A program made the translations under genes and the position numbers. The notes under the pieces were generated by a model, which worked only from the letters and a program-made list of their open reading frames with translations, did not search any database and was not told where the DNA came from. This document shows, in pieces, positions 10,598-20,759 of a stretch of DNA of 64,000 nucleotides (positions within the stretch are counted from its first letter, which is position 1; each line of letters starts with the position of its first letter). Where the stretch lies: contig OX578277.1 in NCBI GenBank assembly GCA_951217055.1, positions 111,604,514-111,668,513 on the forward strand, given 5' to 3'. This DNA comes from Gerris lacustris (lineage: Eukaryota; Arthropoda; Insecta; Hemiptera; Gerridae).

Positions 10598-10672
10598 CTT
10601 TCACTCAGGTGAGATGCGAACCACTGACTTCCAGATCATGAAGCAAACATGCTATCCATTGTCCCAATTACA
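10598..10672 (-). repeat. tRNA-like sequence inside repeat F
   Basis: The minus strand reads GACAATGGATAGCATGTTTG, then CTTCATGATCTGGAAG, then GTCAGTGGTTCGCATCTC. Order and spacing match a tRNA D arm, anticodon arm and T arm with a B-box-like GGTTCGCATC. The acceptor ends do not pair, so it is a tRNA-derived SINE part and not a gene. Confidence 0.5.
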
Positions 10673-10987
10673 TTGCCAATTAAAAGGTACACAAAATTGG
10701 TATATAAGCGTAATATTTAATATTATATGGATTATATGTAATTAGACTATTTATTATAATTAGATTATTTTTTGGGTTCATGGCAACGGGCTTAATTACT
10801 TACAAGAAAAAAGTAAAAAGTAATTAAATTAATTTAAATAAGTTATTATATCTATTTAAAGACTACAAATCAAAACAAATATTTATTTTTATTGGAATAA
10901 ATGTGGTTGCCTTATCGTAGTTTTTGTTGGAATAAATGTGGTTGCCTTACCGTAGCAATAACAAATTATTTCGAGATGCGTCGGCGT

Positions 10988-11100
10988 CAGTTCTTAACCG
11001 GGGGGCCGCGGCCCCCCAGGGGGCCTCGAAAGGTATTTAGGGTACTATCTGTATATTATATTTGGAGATTTTAAGGGGGCCGTGGTTACCAAAAGGTTAA
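10988..11100. mobile_element. Small hAT-like MITE in repeat F
   Basis: CAGTTCTTAACC at the left and GGTTAAGAACCACTA at the right are inverted hAT-type termini around GC-rich GGGGGCC sequence. Copy F3 near 54575-54600 lacks this insertion. The TSD is not recognisable. Confidence 0.45.
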
Positions 11101-11385
11101 GAACCACTAGTATAAATGACAAATGACAATATATACACAGATATAAACATTGCTTTAATTATTTTTTCATATAGTGACATCGTGTAACGAAGTTATTTTT
11201 ATTTTATTTTGATTGGAATAAATGTGATTGCCTTAGCGTAGCTATATTTTTTTTTCAATTAAATTTCCCATAATTAACCATTTCTTAATCCTGAAATAAT
11301 AAATTCGTCAAAAAATGAAAGAGAGCAATGCATTCTAAAACTTAAGTTTCACTTCTAATGCGTGAGAGCCTCACACATATATTTT

Positions 11386-11965
11386 TTTATCTACGATTGA
11401 TACGAAATATAAACATTATATCTTTGTTTAGATGCGTAGAAAGTGATTATTTACGAACTTGTATTCATTGCGCATGCGCGTCTCATAGTTCTGAAATAAT
11501 TCCTCTTCTTAACCACGCTAGCGCGGTAAAGAAGAGGAATTCTTCAGCTTTACGCACGATTAGTGAGTTTGTTTACATTTAACAAAAATAATTTGCTGTT
11601 CTTTTAATGAAGTAACTGTTTATATCGAGTTTTTAGTGAAAAACAATGAGTGAATCAAGTGACTTTGACGAAAATATGGAGAATAATACTGCTCCAGAAA
11701 TAATTAATTCGGCACAAAATACAACTCAAGAATTATAATGCCATCTTTATCAAGAGAGTGATACGAACTTACATACAGCAAGTTTATTTTTTCTGTATAT
11801 ATTTTTTTAATCTAACAATCGTATATAAAGTACGGTACGCAACTTGTGCGAAAACGGCATTTTGCATTGCTCGTGTGGTTTTACTACCCTCGCTGTCACT
11901 CGGGTGCAAACTCCACACTCGCATGCAAAATGCTACTTTCCGCACTCGACGCGTAATGTACTATT
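11386..11965 (+). mobile_element. Family A element, copy 1 (tandem with copy 2)
   Basis: This is a 580 bp unit present seven times in the window. Order: TTTATCTACGATTG end, a GCGCATGCGC site (NRF-1-like), a hairpin of CTGAAATAATTCCTCTTCTT and its complement, an ATG at 11646, then an internal copy of the TTTATCTACGATTG end in inverted sense. A 130 bp imperfect palindrome ending GCGTAATGTACTATTA closes the unit. The frame from 11646 reads MSESSDFDENMENN, then PEIINSAQNTTQEL and a stop caused by a 2 bp insertion at about 11735. Confidence 0.75.
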
Positions 11966-12555
11966 ATCTACGATTGATACGAAATATAAACATTATATCT
12001 CTGTTTAGATGCGTAGAAAGTGATTTTTACGTACTTGTATTCATTGCGCATGCGCGTCTCATAGTTCTGAAGAATTCCTCTTCTTTACCACGCTAGTGCG
12101 GTAAAGAAATTCTGCGGCAATGAGTGCGGAATTCTTCAGCTTTACGCACGATTAACGAGTTTGTTTACATTTAACAAAACTAATTTGCCGTTCTTTTATT
12201 AAAGTAACTGTTTATATCGAGTTTTTAGTGAAAAACAATGAGTGAATCAAGTGACTGACGAAAATGTGGAGAATAATACTCCTCCAGAAATAATTAATTC
12301 CGCACAAAATGCAACTAATGAATTAATGTCATCTTTGTCAAAAGAGAAATACGAACTTACATACAGGAAGTTTATTTTTTTTTGCTGTATTTATTATTAA
12401 AATCTAACAATAGTAGATAAAGTACGGTGATAAAGTGCGAAAACGGCATTTTGCATTGCTCGTGTGGTTTTACTACCCTCGCTGTCGCTCGGGTGCAAAC
12501 TCCACACTCGCATGCAAAATGCTTCTTTCCGCACTCGACGCGTAATGTACTATTA
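11966..12555 (+). mobile_element. Family A element, copy 2
   Basis: It begins directly where copy 1 ends, sharing the CTATTATCTACG junction, in the same orientation. Its ATG at 12238 is followed by SESSD and then a frameshift; further on, MSSLSKEKYELTYRKF is readable. It has an extra AATGAGTGCGG segment on one side of its central hairpin. Head-to-tail contact with no spacer is unusual for a cut-and-paste MITE. Confidence 0.75.
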
Positions 12556-12619
12556 AGTCCACGTAATGAAAAAATGGTTTTAGCTTTGTTTTTTAGGCTC
12601 TAAAGTTACTATTTTACAG

Positions 12620-13075
12620 CCTATACCACGGAAAAACAATATTAATAGTTTTTTTTACAATTTTTTAATAATGGCTAGCTTTTGCCCATACCTGGGCATT
12701 TTTAGGCCTTATCAAAGTAATATGTCACATAATTGAGTTCAGAGTTTTCGCTATTTGTTTTGGGAGTGAGTATCACAACACATTTTCACAAGTTACTAAC
12801 TAGTGAGTTACTAACTAGTGAGTAACTACTAGTGAGTAACTACTAGTGAGTAACTACTAGTGAGTAACTACTAGCGAGTAACTACTAGTGAGTAATTAGT
12901 GAAAATGAAAATGTGTTGTGATAGTTACTCACTCCCAAAACATATAGCGAAAACTCTGAACTCAATTATGTGACATAATACATTGATAAGGCCTGAAGAT
13001 GCCGAGGTATGGGTGAAAGCTAGCCATTATTAAAAAATTGTAAAAAAAAAAACTATTAATATTGTTTTTTAATTC
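12620..13075. mobile_element. Fold-back element with 14 bp tandem core
   Basis: Arms 12620-12795 and 12905-13075 are inverted copies; they share AATGGCTAGCTTT, CAATTATGTGACATA, GTTCAGAGTTTTCGCTAT and GGGAGTGAGTA on opposite strands. The right arm holds GGCCTGAAGATGCCGAGG, then TATGGGTGAAAGC, a CTGAAGA...GAAA layout seen in some Penelope-like retroelements and in hammerhead cores. Confidence 0.65.
12797..12900 (+). repeat. 14 bp tandem repeat
   Basis: AACTACTAGTGAGT is repeated about seven times with small changes, forming the loop of the surrounding fold-back. The unit contains ACTAGT, itself palindromic. Confidence 0.85.
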
Positions 13076-13084
13076 ATCCCTGGA

Positions 13085-13868
13085 GACTATGAAGATTGAG
13101 AAGTAGAATAATAAAGGATCGATAGAAGAATAAATTCATTGTTTTCTCCATTTTAAACGTTTAGATCCGCTTTAACAGTTTTAGCGATATTTATCACTTC
13201 ATAACGGTTTCACTGTTCGTTTTACTAAAAAATTGTATTTGAAAAAAAAAAAAAATGTTTGTTCGGGTGGAAATGTTTCTTTTTCTAAAATTATTTCCGG
13301 TTTATCTAAAATCTAGAAGCCAAGGATGTCTTAGGCAGAGGCCAGAGGACTAGAGCGAGGACACCGGAATACCTTATCGATGAGATGCCGCTGCTACCTT
13401 ATACAAATCTTCAGGTTTTTATTACTTTATCTAAATCGCATCTGACGCATCTGGTTTAGTGAAGCTGAAAAGCGTTTTGAAAATGGTAAATTATAATTTT
13501 ACGAATAGAAATATGACTTTATTTATGATTGCCTCCACTGATATGGTATTTTTGGGGGGTTTTCTTGCCCAAGTAAGCACGACTTTCCCTAGGATATTCA
13601 CAGGACCAGTCACTTGGTCCATTGTGTGAAGAACATCTTGTGGAGGGTAGAATTATTGCTTCTGGATGTCTTATGGCTGACCCGATGTCCATGGGACTTC
13701 CATAGCATATCCAGTAGGGCCATATATTCTGGCCATATATTCTGGATGCTTAAAATGTACATTTTTATATGTATAATGGAGAATTGAGACAACATTCATG
13801 GATATTATCAGCTTCGGCTTTTAATTAAGTATGAATCCTTATTGATTGACCCCAATGTAAATTCTTAA
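13085..13868. other. No gene seen
   Basis: Unique-looking AT-rich sequence with a duplicated CCATATATTCTGG near 13720-13742. Short open frames have no recognisable motif. Confidence 0.4.
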
Positions 13869-14110
13869 GCAGGCCCTACACTGTCAATCCGCTTGATCAA
13901 AACAACGCGTCAAGCGTGATTGATCAAAACAACGCGTCAAGCGATGGTGTCAAGCGTGATTGATCAAAACAATACGTCAAGCGAGATTGATCAAAACAAC
14001 GCGTCAAGCGATGGTGTCAAGCGTGATTGATCAAAACAACGCGTCAAGCGATGGTGTCAAGCGTGATTGATGAAGCATTCCGTCAAGCACCCTTCAACCG
14101 CGATGAGCAA
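13869..14110. repeat. Tandem/subterminal repeat array
   Basis: About five units of TTGATCAAAACAACGCGTCA plus AGCG, alternating with ATGGTGTCAAGCGTGA, follow a GGCCCTACACTGTCAATCCG start. The design (a CTACAC-type end then repeated short words in both senses) matches the elements at 18151, 39786 and 57430. The opposite end was not found. Confidence 0.6.
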
Positions 14111-14253
14111 AAAAAAGTCAACACTTCCACAAGATTATGGCGCTCTGAGCAAATGCCCAGTCTGCCCATTTGTAGATTAGGGACTATCAATATATTTGCA
14201 CATAATCTACAGGTGATGACCAGTCTTTTCGTGTGATGAGGTAGCCGTGAGTC

Positions 14254-14456
14254 CAGTGGCGTAACTATGGGCCCGCGCTGGCCCGCATTGCGGGGGGGCC
14301 CCCAAATCCAGAAATAACTGGAATTACTATCCTTGTAGTACCAACGCCGGGGGCCCCTAATCCTGAACGCAAGAGGTTTTATTTTTTTTTTTTGTTGGGT
14401 GAGGGGCCCCCAAAAAGTTCTTGCGGGGGGCCCCCAATGGTCTAGCTACGCCACTG
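14254..14456. mobile_element. 203 bp hAT MITE with perfect TSD
   Basis: Ends CAGTGGCGTAACTA and TAGCTACGCCACTG; CGTGAGTC duplicated exactly at 14246-14253 and 14457-14464. The interior is rich in GGGGGCCCCC. No coding capacity. Confidence 0.9.
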
Positions 14457-14655
14457 CGTGAGTCATTCATGTTGTGTCCATTCTGTAATCTTGCCAAAAA
14501 GATTTCATCCCGTCTGTTTTATCTGTAGCATGTTTTCCAGTTGATAAGAGGTTTAATGTATTTTAATTTAGTGTTTAGGCAGTTTGTCTAATCATTTTCT
14601 TTATATAGTAGTCCATGTATTTTTATTTAAGTTCTGGTACTTTTTTACTTAAGCA

Positions 14656-14678
14656 CCCCCCCCCCCCCCCCCCCCCCC
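14656..14678 (+). repeat. Poly-C tract
   Basis: An uninterrupted run of 23 C. Its length may be inexact because such runs are hard to sequence. Confidence 0.7.
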
Positions 14679-15078
14679 TATATTCCATTGTATTGATAGT
14701 TATTTAGACAAAGGAACTTATACTGGGCAGTATATATTTCTTAGTTTAAATTACTATAAGACAAAATTATATTTCGTCCAATGTACCTTGGGACAAAGGA
14801 ATGTCACACTTGTGCACATAATTGTGATAATATCCCTAATTCTAATTAACTATTAAGACAAAGTAATAAGCATATAAACATAAACTTATGCTAAGAATAA
14901 GAATACTGCAGAACTAATTGTCCTACAGTTTTCTGTAAAAGATTTAGTCACGTGATAAGAATCGATTTTAAACTAGCGTAATAAAATCGCCCCAGGAGTC
15001 TCAAGTCTCAATGTCTTGCGGAGACAAATACCAATTCTTTGAGACACTTATAGTATAGGGTGGAGAGACCTTTAAGAT

Positions 15079-16127
15079 CAGGGCTGGATTTACCAATAGG
15101 TCCACTAGGCCCTGGCCAAGGGGTGCACAATGCTAGAGGGCGCACGTTGTAAATAAAAATTGTTGAAATAAAGAAAATGTCTATAATGAGTGAAGAAATG
15201 TCTTAATTTAATTTTCTTTTATACAGTTTATTGGTGTGCGTAATTGTTGTTGATTTCTGCTGGCACTTATTAATATCTTGAGTGCCTCAACACACAGATG
15301 TGATGTGTTATCCTAAAGAAAAAGTGTCCTTTACAGCTACAAAATCTATCCAAGACTCGATGGCCTTTTTGTCACGACGGGTCGTCATTTACAAGTTGTA
15401 AATGAAAACAGAGGCATTTTGAAAAGATTGAATCAAATTGCTAATGACAGTGATGAAACCACATCAACAATTATTGAACGCAATGCTTTAATAGAGATCC
15501 GAGATCCCTTAAGACTACATTCATGGCGATTTTAGGGGGTACTACTGGAAAGGTTAATGAGGAGAACATAAAACTACATTATGAAACCAAAGAGCTAGGG
15601 AAGATTGCTACTTACAACGAGTCTCTTCGTGGTTTTCTTCATGAAGTGAGAAAATTGTTTGATGGCTTAGAAAGTGCAGAGAAAGGAAAATGTAAGAAGG
15701 AATACGCAGCAAACTCCCGACGAAAAGGAGGGTATCTACTTAGTTTAGTGAATATGGTGGACATACCAGCGATCTTACATTTACAGGATCTGAGAACTTT
15801 GGAGTGAACACTGGCAAATGTATCTAGATACTTTATTTTCCGAAGTCAAGAGACCTAAAAATAAATATATACTCAGCTCCATAACACGTTTGAATTTTTC
15901 GAGGTTATTGAAGGACTGGAAGCCTCTGGTATCAACAAACATGCAAGAGAACTATTGAGTTTGTTGATTCTCAAATTATTTATCAAATTATATCCATGAT
16001 ATTATCATGGGAAAAAATTAAGATTGTCATCATACAGATTCTATTCTTAAGGAAAATTGCCGGCCCCCTCCCCTCTCCGATGGTATGAAGAAGCGGCACA
16101 AACTCTTGGGCCTAGGATCCGGGCCTG
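15079..16127. mobile_element. hAT element with TSD TTTAAGAT
   Basis: The left end is CAGGGCTGGATTTACC and the right end GGATCCGGGCCTG, imperfectly inverted. TTTAAGAT is repeated exactly at 15071-15078 and 16128-16135. The left end goes on to AGGCCCTGGCCAAGGGGTG, a common hAT subterminal pattern. The length, 1049 bp, is too short for a full transposase. Confidence 0.8.
15523..15807 (+). CDS. Unrecognised ORF inside the hAT element
   Basis: This 94-codon frame begins MAILGGTTGKVNEENI and has a mixed hydrophilic, helical composition (ELGKIATYNESLRGFLHEVR) with a basic SRRKGG patch. The same frame is open upstream to about 15480. No DDE, BED-finger or hAT dimerisation motif is visible. Codon content looks protein-like, so it is probably a middle piece of the parental transposase or of a captured gene. 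I cannot assign it. Confidence 0.35.
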   Translation: MAILGGTTGKVNEENIKLHYETKELGKIATYNESLRGFLHEVRKLFDGLESAEKGKCKKEYAANSRRKGGYLLSLVNMVDIPAILHLQDLRTLE

Positions 16128-16139
16128 TTTAAGATTCCT

Positions 16140-16310
16140 CAAGAACCTGAATTGAAGTGAATTCATTTTTTCTATAAAATTGTTTTTAAGCGATTTATTT
16201 TGTCCAGCCAGAGTGTTCGTTTTCTGTAGTTTGTAAGTTGATATTTTAAGGATTTTGTGAGGGTGGGTATTATTTAGAACCATGGGGGGTGCTAAAGTAA
16301 ACAAGTGCCT
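16140..16310 (+). repeat. Interspersed repeat G, copy 1
   Basis: Aligns with 21838-22000 through GAAGTGAATT, GCGATTTAT-TTG-CCAGC, AGAGTGT-CGTTTTCTGTAG and TAAGTTGAT. Both copies then diverge. The class is unknown. Confidence 0.5.
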
Positions 16311-16428
16311 AAGGGGTTAGCAGATATGACAGTTTTAAGTCTTTTGTCCGTCGTTAATTGCATGTTTAGCCAGTTTGTCCGCCTTCTCGTTGCCTTCTAT
16401 ACTCATGCTATTATACATTGTTATTCTG

Positions 16429-16635
16429 ACAGCGTGGGAAAATCGAAAAAAAAACGAGAGGGGAGCCAATGAGAGCTCGAGATTTTGGCGGGTAGTAAGT
16501 CGGGCCAACTAGGCAGACAAAAAAATATCACTGGATAACCACCTAGAGATCAACTAGATAACCATTTTAAGATAACGCCTAGTGGTTTTATTTTTTTCCC
16601 TTAAATTGGTTGGCCAATCTGAGCTGTCAGATTTA
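16429..16635. mobile_element. Short MITE, CTGACAGC ends
   Basis: CTGACAGCGTGGG at the left and TGAGCTGTCAG at the right are inverted. A related segment with GCCACTAGGCGAT, GGTTGGCCCATTTGAG and CCCGCGCTGTCAC lies at 22920-23085 in opposite order, supporting a real family. Confidence 0.45.
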
Positions 16636-16784
16636 TAAATTATAATGGCATGAGTATTGGTTTCTATGGCTTGGTGCCCGCATCACCAGTATTTCACTGA
16701 TGATTCAGTTTGTATTCTCATAATCCCGTATCACTGTCACGACAGTATTTGAAGAGTATAGTTTGCATAATGCTTGAAGGTTTG

Positions 16785-17190
16785 GAGGGCCCGGTAGCAC
16801 GATGAGGAGATCAATTTGCTTACAATAATTTAAGTTAAGCAGCATCGGGTGTAGTCAGTAGTTGGATGGGTGACAGCCAACTCTGACCACACATCTGCGG
16901 GTTCGATTCCCAGACCCCCCTCAATGTCTACCCAGCATTGTTTAAATAAATGGAAAGCTGATTGAAAAAATCATGGTCGCCACTTTGATGGTGTTTTGAT
17001 AAAAATCGATCTATCGAGTCCTGGACCTAAGTTGTGAAGACATGGATTACCTTCCACCACTTCACTCATGTGTGGAGGGTTTAGTTGTCTGGTATCAATC
17101 CAGTATTAGATTCATACAAGGCTCCCCGGGTTGGTTCAAAAGGACACTTTGTGGTCTATCTAAAGTCTTCGGACGTTAGTCCCCGGATTC
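16785..17190 (+). mobile_element. 5S-rRNA-derived SINE
   Basis: TTAAGCAGCATCGGG (16835-16849) and GTAGTTGGATGGGTGAC (16857-16873) match the internal promoter boxes (A and C) of animal 5S rRNA in correct order and spacing. A tRNA-type GGGTTCGATTCCCAG follows at 16899-16913. This combination is known from SINE3-class elements, transcribed by RNA polymerase III. The body to about 17190 is unrelated sequence; no A-rich tail is obvious. Confidence 0.65.
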
Positions 17191-17196
17191 TTAAAC

Positions 17197-17932
17197 AGAC
17201 TGCCAATTGGTGTGACACATAGCTTCCTCGGATCCTTTCCCCCATACTTTATTGATTTTATGCTTTTACAAGCCATTGTTTTCATTTTTTACATGAATTA
17301 AAGTATCAATATAGCAAAAGTTAAAGAGATCAGACGGTTCAAATTAATCTGAGGCTATCTGCGGGTTACTTTCGATAAACTATAAAAGTTTCATACAAAT
17401 GTATGTTTGTGCGCATGTCGAAGAAAAGCAAATGAGCGCAGAAGGTTGAAACTTATATAGAACCAACAATAAAAAAAAATGTTCGTCTTATAGAATAGGT
17501 GATCTTTTCCCGTCCTGAAATTCCAATTTTACATTTTAATCTCTCGTCGTTGCGCGCGAACGCTTGGTTGGATCACGCTGTCCAACGAACTTAGCTTGAG
17601 CATTAGTGAAAGGAACACGAATACCAAATTTCAACGAAATCGTTCAACTTTTACTCAAGTTATCGCCGTTCACAGATAGACAAGATGCATATTTTGTTAA
17701 ATGTAAGAAGCTCGCTTCAATTATGACCTACCATACAAATTTCATTAAAATCAGACGTGTAGTTTTTAAGTTATATTGGTTCGCAAAAATTGAGCTATAG
17801 ACCGACAGACAGACACGGAACCAAAAATGTCCCCTGATGTCTGAAACTGATTTCTGTCTTGGAATGTTTGAAAAAAATTTCGTTCTTCAGAAAGATCACA
17901 TTGCTTCCGGTACCTTCGGTAAGCACGGAAGC
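17197..17932 (-). mobile_element. Family B hairpin-ended repeat, copy 1
   Basis: On the minus strand it starts GCTTCCG and ACCGAAGGTA, an imperfect 30 bp hairpin closing with GGAAGC. It continues through CAGACATCAGGGGACA, a run of CTGTCTG units, and ends AAGCTATGTG and AATTGGCAGTCT. Copies occur at 24081, 39978, 42215 and 42480, with partial ones at 31968 and 35480. No target duplication beyond T-rich flanks is clear. Confidence 0.65.
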
Positions 17933-18376
17933 AATAAATATAATGTGTGGAGAACACAACCCACTGATTTATGTAAAGCAGTTAATTGAGAAAAATGTTA
18001 AACCAGCTATAACATTCCAACATAGTATTTGTCCAATAAAAAAGCTCTAGCGAGTTCTCATGTGGAAGATAATTTAAACCTTTTCTTGGGGCCCCCAAAA
18101 TCCGATCTGTGACCCTATAAGTGGGTCGCCGTCTACAATTTAAATCCGGGTTTACACGATCCAAGTGTACTTGGTCCAAGTAGCTTTGAATCCACTTGAT
18201 CCAAGTGTTTGTGGAACTTTAAAGTATGGTTTACACGATCCAAGTAACTTTGATCAAATCCATTTGGTCCAAGGGTGTTTGTGGAACTTTAAAGTGTGGT
18301 TTACACGATCCAAGTAACTTTGATCAAATCCATTTGATCCAAGGGTGTTTATGGAACTTTGAAGTATGGTTTACAC

Positions 18377-19115
18377 CAGTGTTTCCCAAACTTTTATCAT
18401 CTGTGTACCCTTTCTATAATTTTCGTAACACTAAGTACTCCTCGTTAAAAAAAAAACATTTCTATTTTGGTTGTCTTTTATTATTTAATTCTTTTTTTTT
18501 GTAATAGTGTCAATCGGTATTGTTCTTTAAAGAAATGAAATCATATAAATATAAACTACTTTCTTTCTATAAAACGGTTATACTTCGTTCCCACTTATAT
18601 TGGAACATTTTCAACACTTTAGGTTTAATCCTTTTTAAAAATGGAAATTAAAAACTTTCTATTTGTCAAATATTTACAAATTATTACTCTTAAAAAGTAA
18701 TTTTTCCAAAACTAAAACAACTAAAACCAAGGAGTTAAGTCTAATAATGTGAGTAACTTCACTCATTGGGATTTGTTCCACGACTCTAGTCGTCGTGTAA
18801 CAAATCTAACAAGAAATAGGATGAATAAATAAAATAATAATAATAATAAAATATACGTATACATACTTCTATAACAAAAAAAAAAAAAAAAAAAAATGAA
18901 AAAAGAAATTAGTACATAAACGAAAACAAAAATCTCATTTAAGAAATAAATTAACAGGGATCCAAATTATGATGAACTCTGTTGCCTCAACATAAACAAT
19001 TTTATCCTTCTCAGTATAAAATTGACTACGCAGTCAAAGCCCTGTGCAGCGCGTACCCCCACCAAACTCTTCCCGTACCTCCAGGGGTACGCGTACCACA
19101 CTTTGGGAAACACTG
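18377..19115 (+). mobile_element. hAT MITE family E, copy 1
   Basis: Ends CAGTGTTTCCCAAAC and TTTGGGAAACACTG; GTTTACAC duplicated exactly at 18369-18376 and 19116-19123. Length 739 bp. The right part carries GCGTACCCCCACCAAACTC and CCCAGGGGTACGCGTACC. Copies at 41996 (inverted) and 44023 are about 700 bp without later insertions. Confidence 0.92.
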
Positions 19116-19400
19116 GTTTACACGATCCAATTATACTTGGTTCAAGTAGTCGAACTTTGATACAGTATAAAGTAGAGGTTAAGATAGATAGTGTGATATG
19201 GGTTTTTTTTCCTCTGAACTTTTCTAGTTAAATTGTACTTATTATTTTTAAAACAGTTTTGATGTATAACCTTCTTGTAAACAAAACCCACCACAACCGC
19301 ACATCTATATCATTTTTTGACAACTCATTCTCATAATTTGTCAGGTGGGCGCCATTTTTTGTTTTCATGAAAGTCTACTCTGATAAAAATAAGTTGGGGC

Positions 19401-20069
19401 CAGGGCCGTTTCTATAGGTGTTTTGCCACCCTAGGCAAAATTTAAACATCCCCCCCCCCTCCCTTTTACTATTGTCATCCAGGCTAATAGAAATTAATGT
19501 ATTATACACAAAATAATTTGTATCTAACATAATCTCATCAAAAATTAAATATCTAAATAAGGAGTTATATTTTATTTCATTTTAAATATCTCTTATAACT
19601 TTAGCGGTATTTTAGGTTCTTTCTTTTTCTTTTAACTTTCTTTGGTTGTTTAGTACCTTCCTTACCTTCATTTTAGGGAAAGTCTTTAATAAGATCTGTA
19701 ATGTCAAGCTGGTAAGTAATATCTTTTTCTAATAAAATTGTGGCTAGTCCTATACGAGTCTTTATTGGCTCTGGACAGATAGGTTTCTATTAATTTGAGG
19801 TTTTCATCAAAACAAAATTTTCATCTCACTTGATGAGGCCTATTTTCAACCAAAAGAGTTCTTAATTTGTCTCTACTTGAGTTTATTTAGTCAAAGTAAG
19901 CACATATTAAGTAATTGTCCGGTATATGCATTTGAAAACAATTCAATTTTTCCTATATTTATTTTTTTTTCCTCTCCTAATTTACTCGATTTTTTCGTTT
20001 TTTGATTAAACATTCATTTTTCTCCTTCCTTTTGCCGCCTAGTCTTGCCTACTAGTAGAAACGGCCCTG
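19401..20069. mobile_element. hAT MITE with transposase tail remnant
   Basis: Ends CAGGGCCGTTTCTATAGG and TAGTAGAAACGGCCCTG; GTTGGGGC duplicated at 19393-19400 and 20070-20077. On the minus strand about 19850-19620 reads TILLEKDITYQLDITDLIKD followed by a Lys/Arg-rich end, like the C-terminus of hAT transposases after the dimerisation domain. It is not intact. Confidence 0.85.
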
Positions 20070-20406
20070 GTTGGGGCCCGTCCAACTCAACTTGTATGTC
20101 TAAAGTTGACTTTGATACACTGTTTACACGATTTAAGTAACTTCAAAGCTGACTTGGTCCAAGTATACTTGGATCGTGTAAGAAACCTTTTATCAAGACA
20201 GGACTTATAGAGTGGAGAGTCTATTATTTAGGATAAGGATATACATATAAAGAATCAATCCTGATAAGCTGATATGATAGCTCTTCATACCGTTCTTCGT
20301 TCTGCAAAGGACGAGGACGCAGTTAGAAATTTGAGTCGAGAAAAGTAAAGATGTACAATGAAATGAAGAAGAAATGAGAATGAGAAAATGGTTTTGTGAG
20401 AGAGAC

Positions 20407-20476
20407 ATGATGCGTTCCGTTGGGTTTAGGAATGTAGCGCTAGCGCTGTGGCTGTGCGCTGTAGCTGTGAGTCGAG
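20407..20476 (+). CDS. Possible first coding exon with signal peptide
   Basis: From ATG 20407 the frame reads MMRSVGFRNVALALWLCAVA followed by VSR. That is a basic start, a hydrophobic core ALALWLCAVAV and a polar end, a textbook secretory signal peptide. The sequence then reads GAG|GTAAAC, a good 5' splice donor at 20477, ending the exon in phase 1. It sits in the most CpG-rich part of the window, close to a CT-repeat. Reading through the donor gives an Arg/Pro/Ser-rich tail and a stop at 20587. No downstream exon is identified, so the gene identity is unknown. Confidence 0.35.
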
Positions 20477-20659
20477 GTAAACGGTTCTCGGACAAGGGAA
20501 GGACGGTGCCCCCACCCTGGAGGCGCCCTCGCGCCACAACGTCGTGCGTTGATTGGGCGCCCCACTCCGGCGGCTCGTCTCCCCGCTGAAGACCCCCCTG
20601 CTCCGCGGCCGTTGTCCTTGGACCCCTCCAGTTCCGCTCCAACCGCTGTCCGGCCTACA

Positions 20660-20682
20660 CCGCCCTCTCTCTCTCTCTCTAG
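20660..20682 (+). repeat. CT microsatellite near CpG-rich block
   Basis: CCCTCTCTCTCTCTCTCTAG follows a GC-rich block (20460-20660). Such CT/GA tracts are common near arthropod promoters; a role here is only inference. Confidence 0.5.
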
Positions 20683-20759
20683 CCCAATTCCTTTTTTTTT
20701 TCTTTTCAAATTTATAGTTTTTATCTAATGTATAATTTTTTTTCAAATCACCAAAAGAG

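Larger units (their letters stand above)
10396..11377 (-). repeat. Interspersed repeat family F, copy 1 (longest)
   Basis: This is the same family as 22441-22771 and 54375-54779, which are in the opposite orientation. Shared blocks are GTGAGGCTCTCACGCATTAG, the CTTAAGTTTTA region, GCTACGCTAAGGCAACCACA, TTTGATTTGCTGGTCTTTAA and the CCGCCAAAGAAG end. This copy alone holds a tRNA-like stretch, a duplicated GGAATAAATGTGGTTGCC segment and a small hAT insertion. Confidence 0.65.
18151..20180. mobile_element. Terminal-repeat element with subterminal word array, carrying two hATs
   Basis: The left end TTTACACGATCCAAGT and the right end ACTTGGATCGTGTAA are inverted. Inside the left end three 66 bp direct units (18151-18376) repeat ACACGATCCAAGTAACTTTG and GATCCAAG words. 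Single units recur at 19116-19150 and 20120-20180. Two hAT elements occupy most of the middle. The superfamily is not clear. Confidence 0.6.

Noticed and set aside
20205..20746. Minus-strand Arg/Gly-rich frames opposite the signal-peptide exon
   Set aside because: Antisense of a GC-rich block; composition alone keeps them open.
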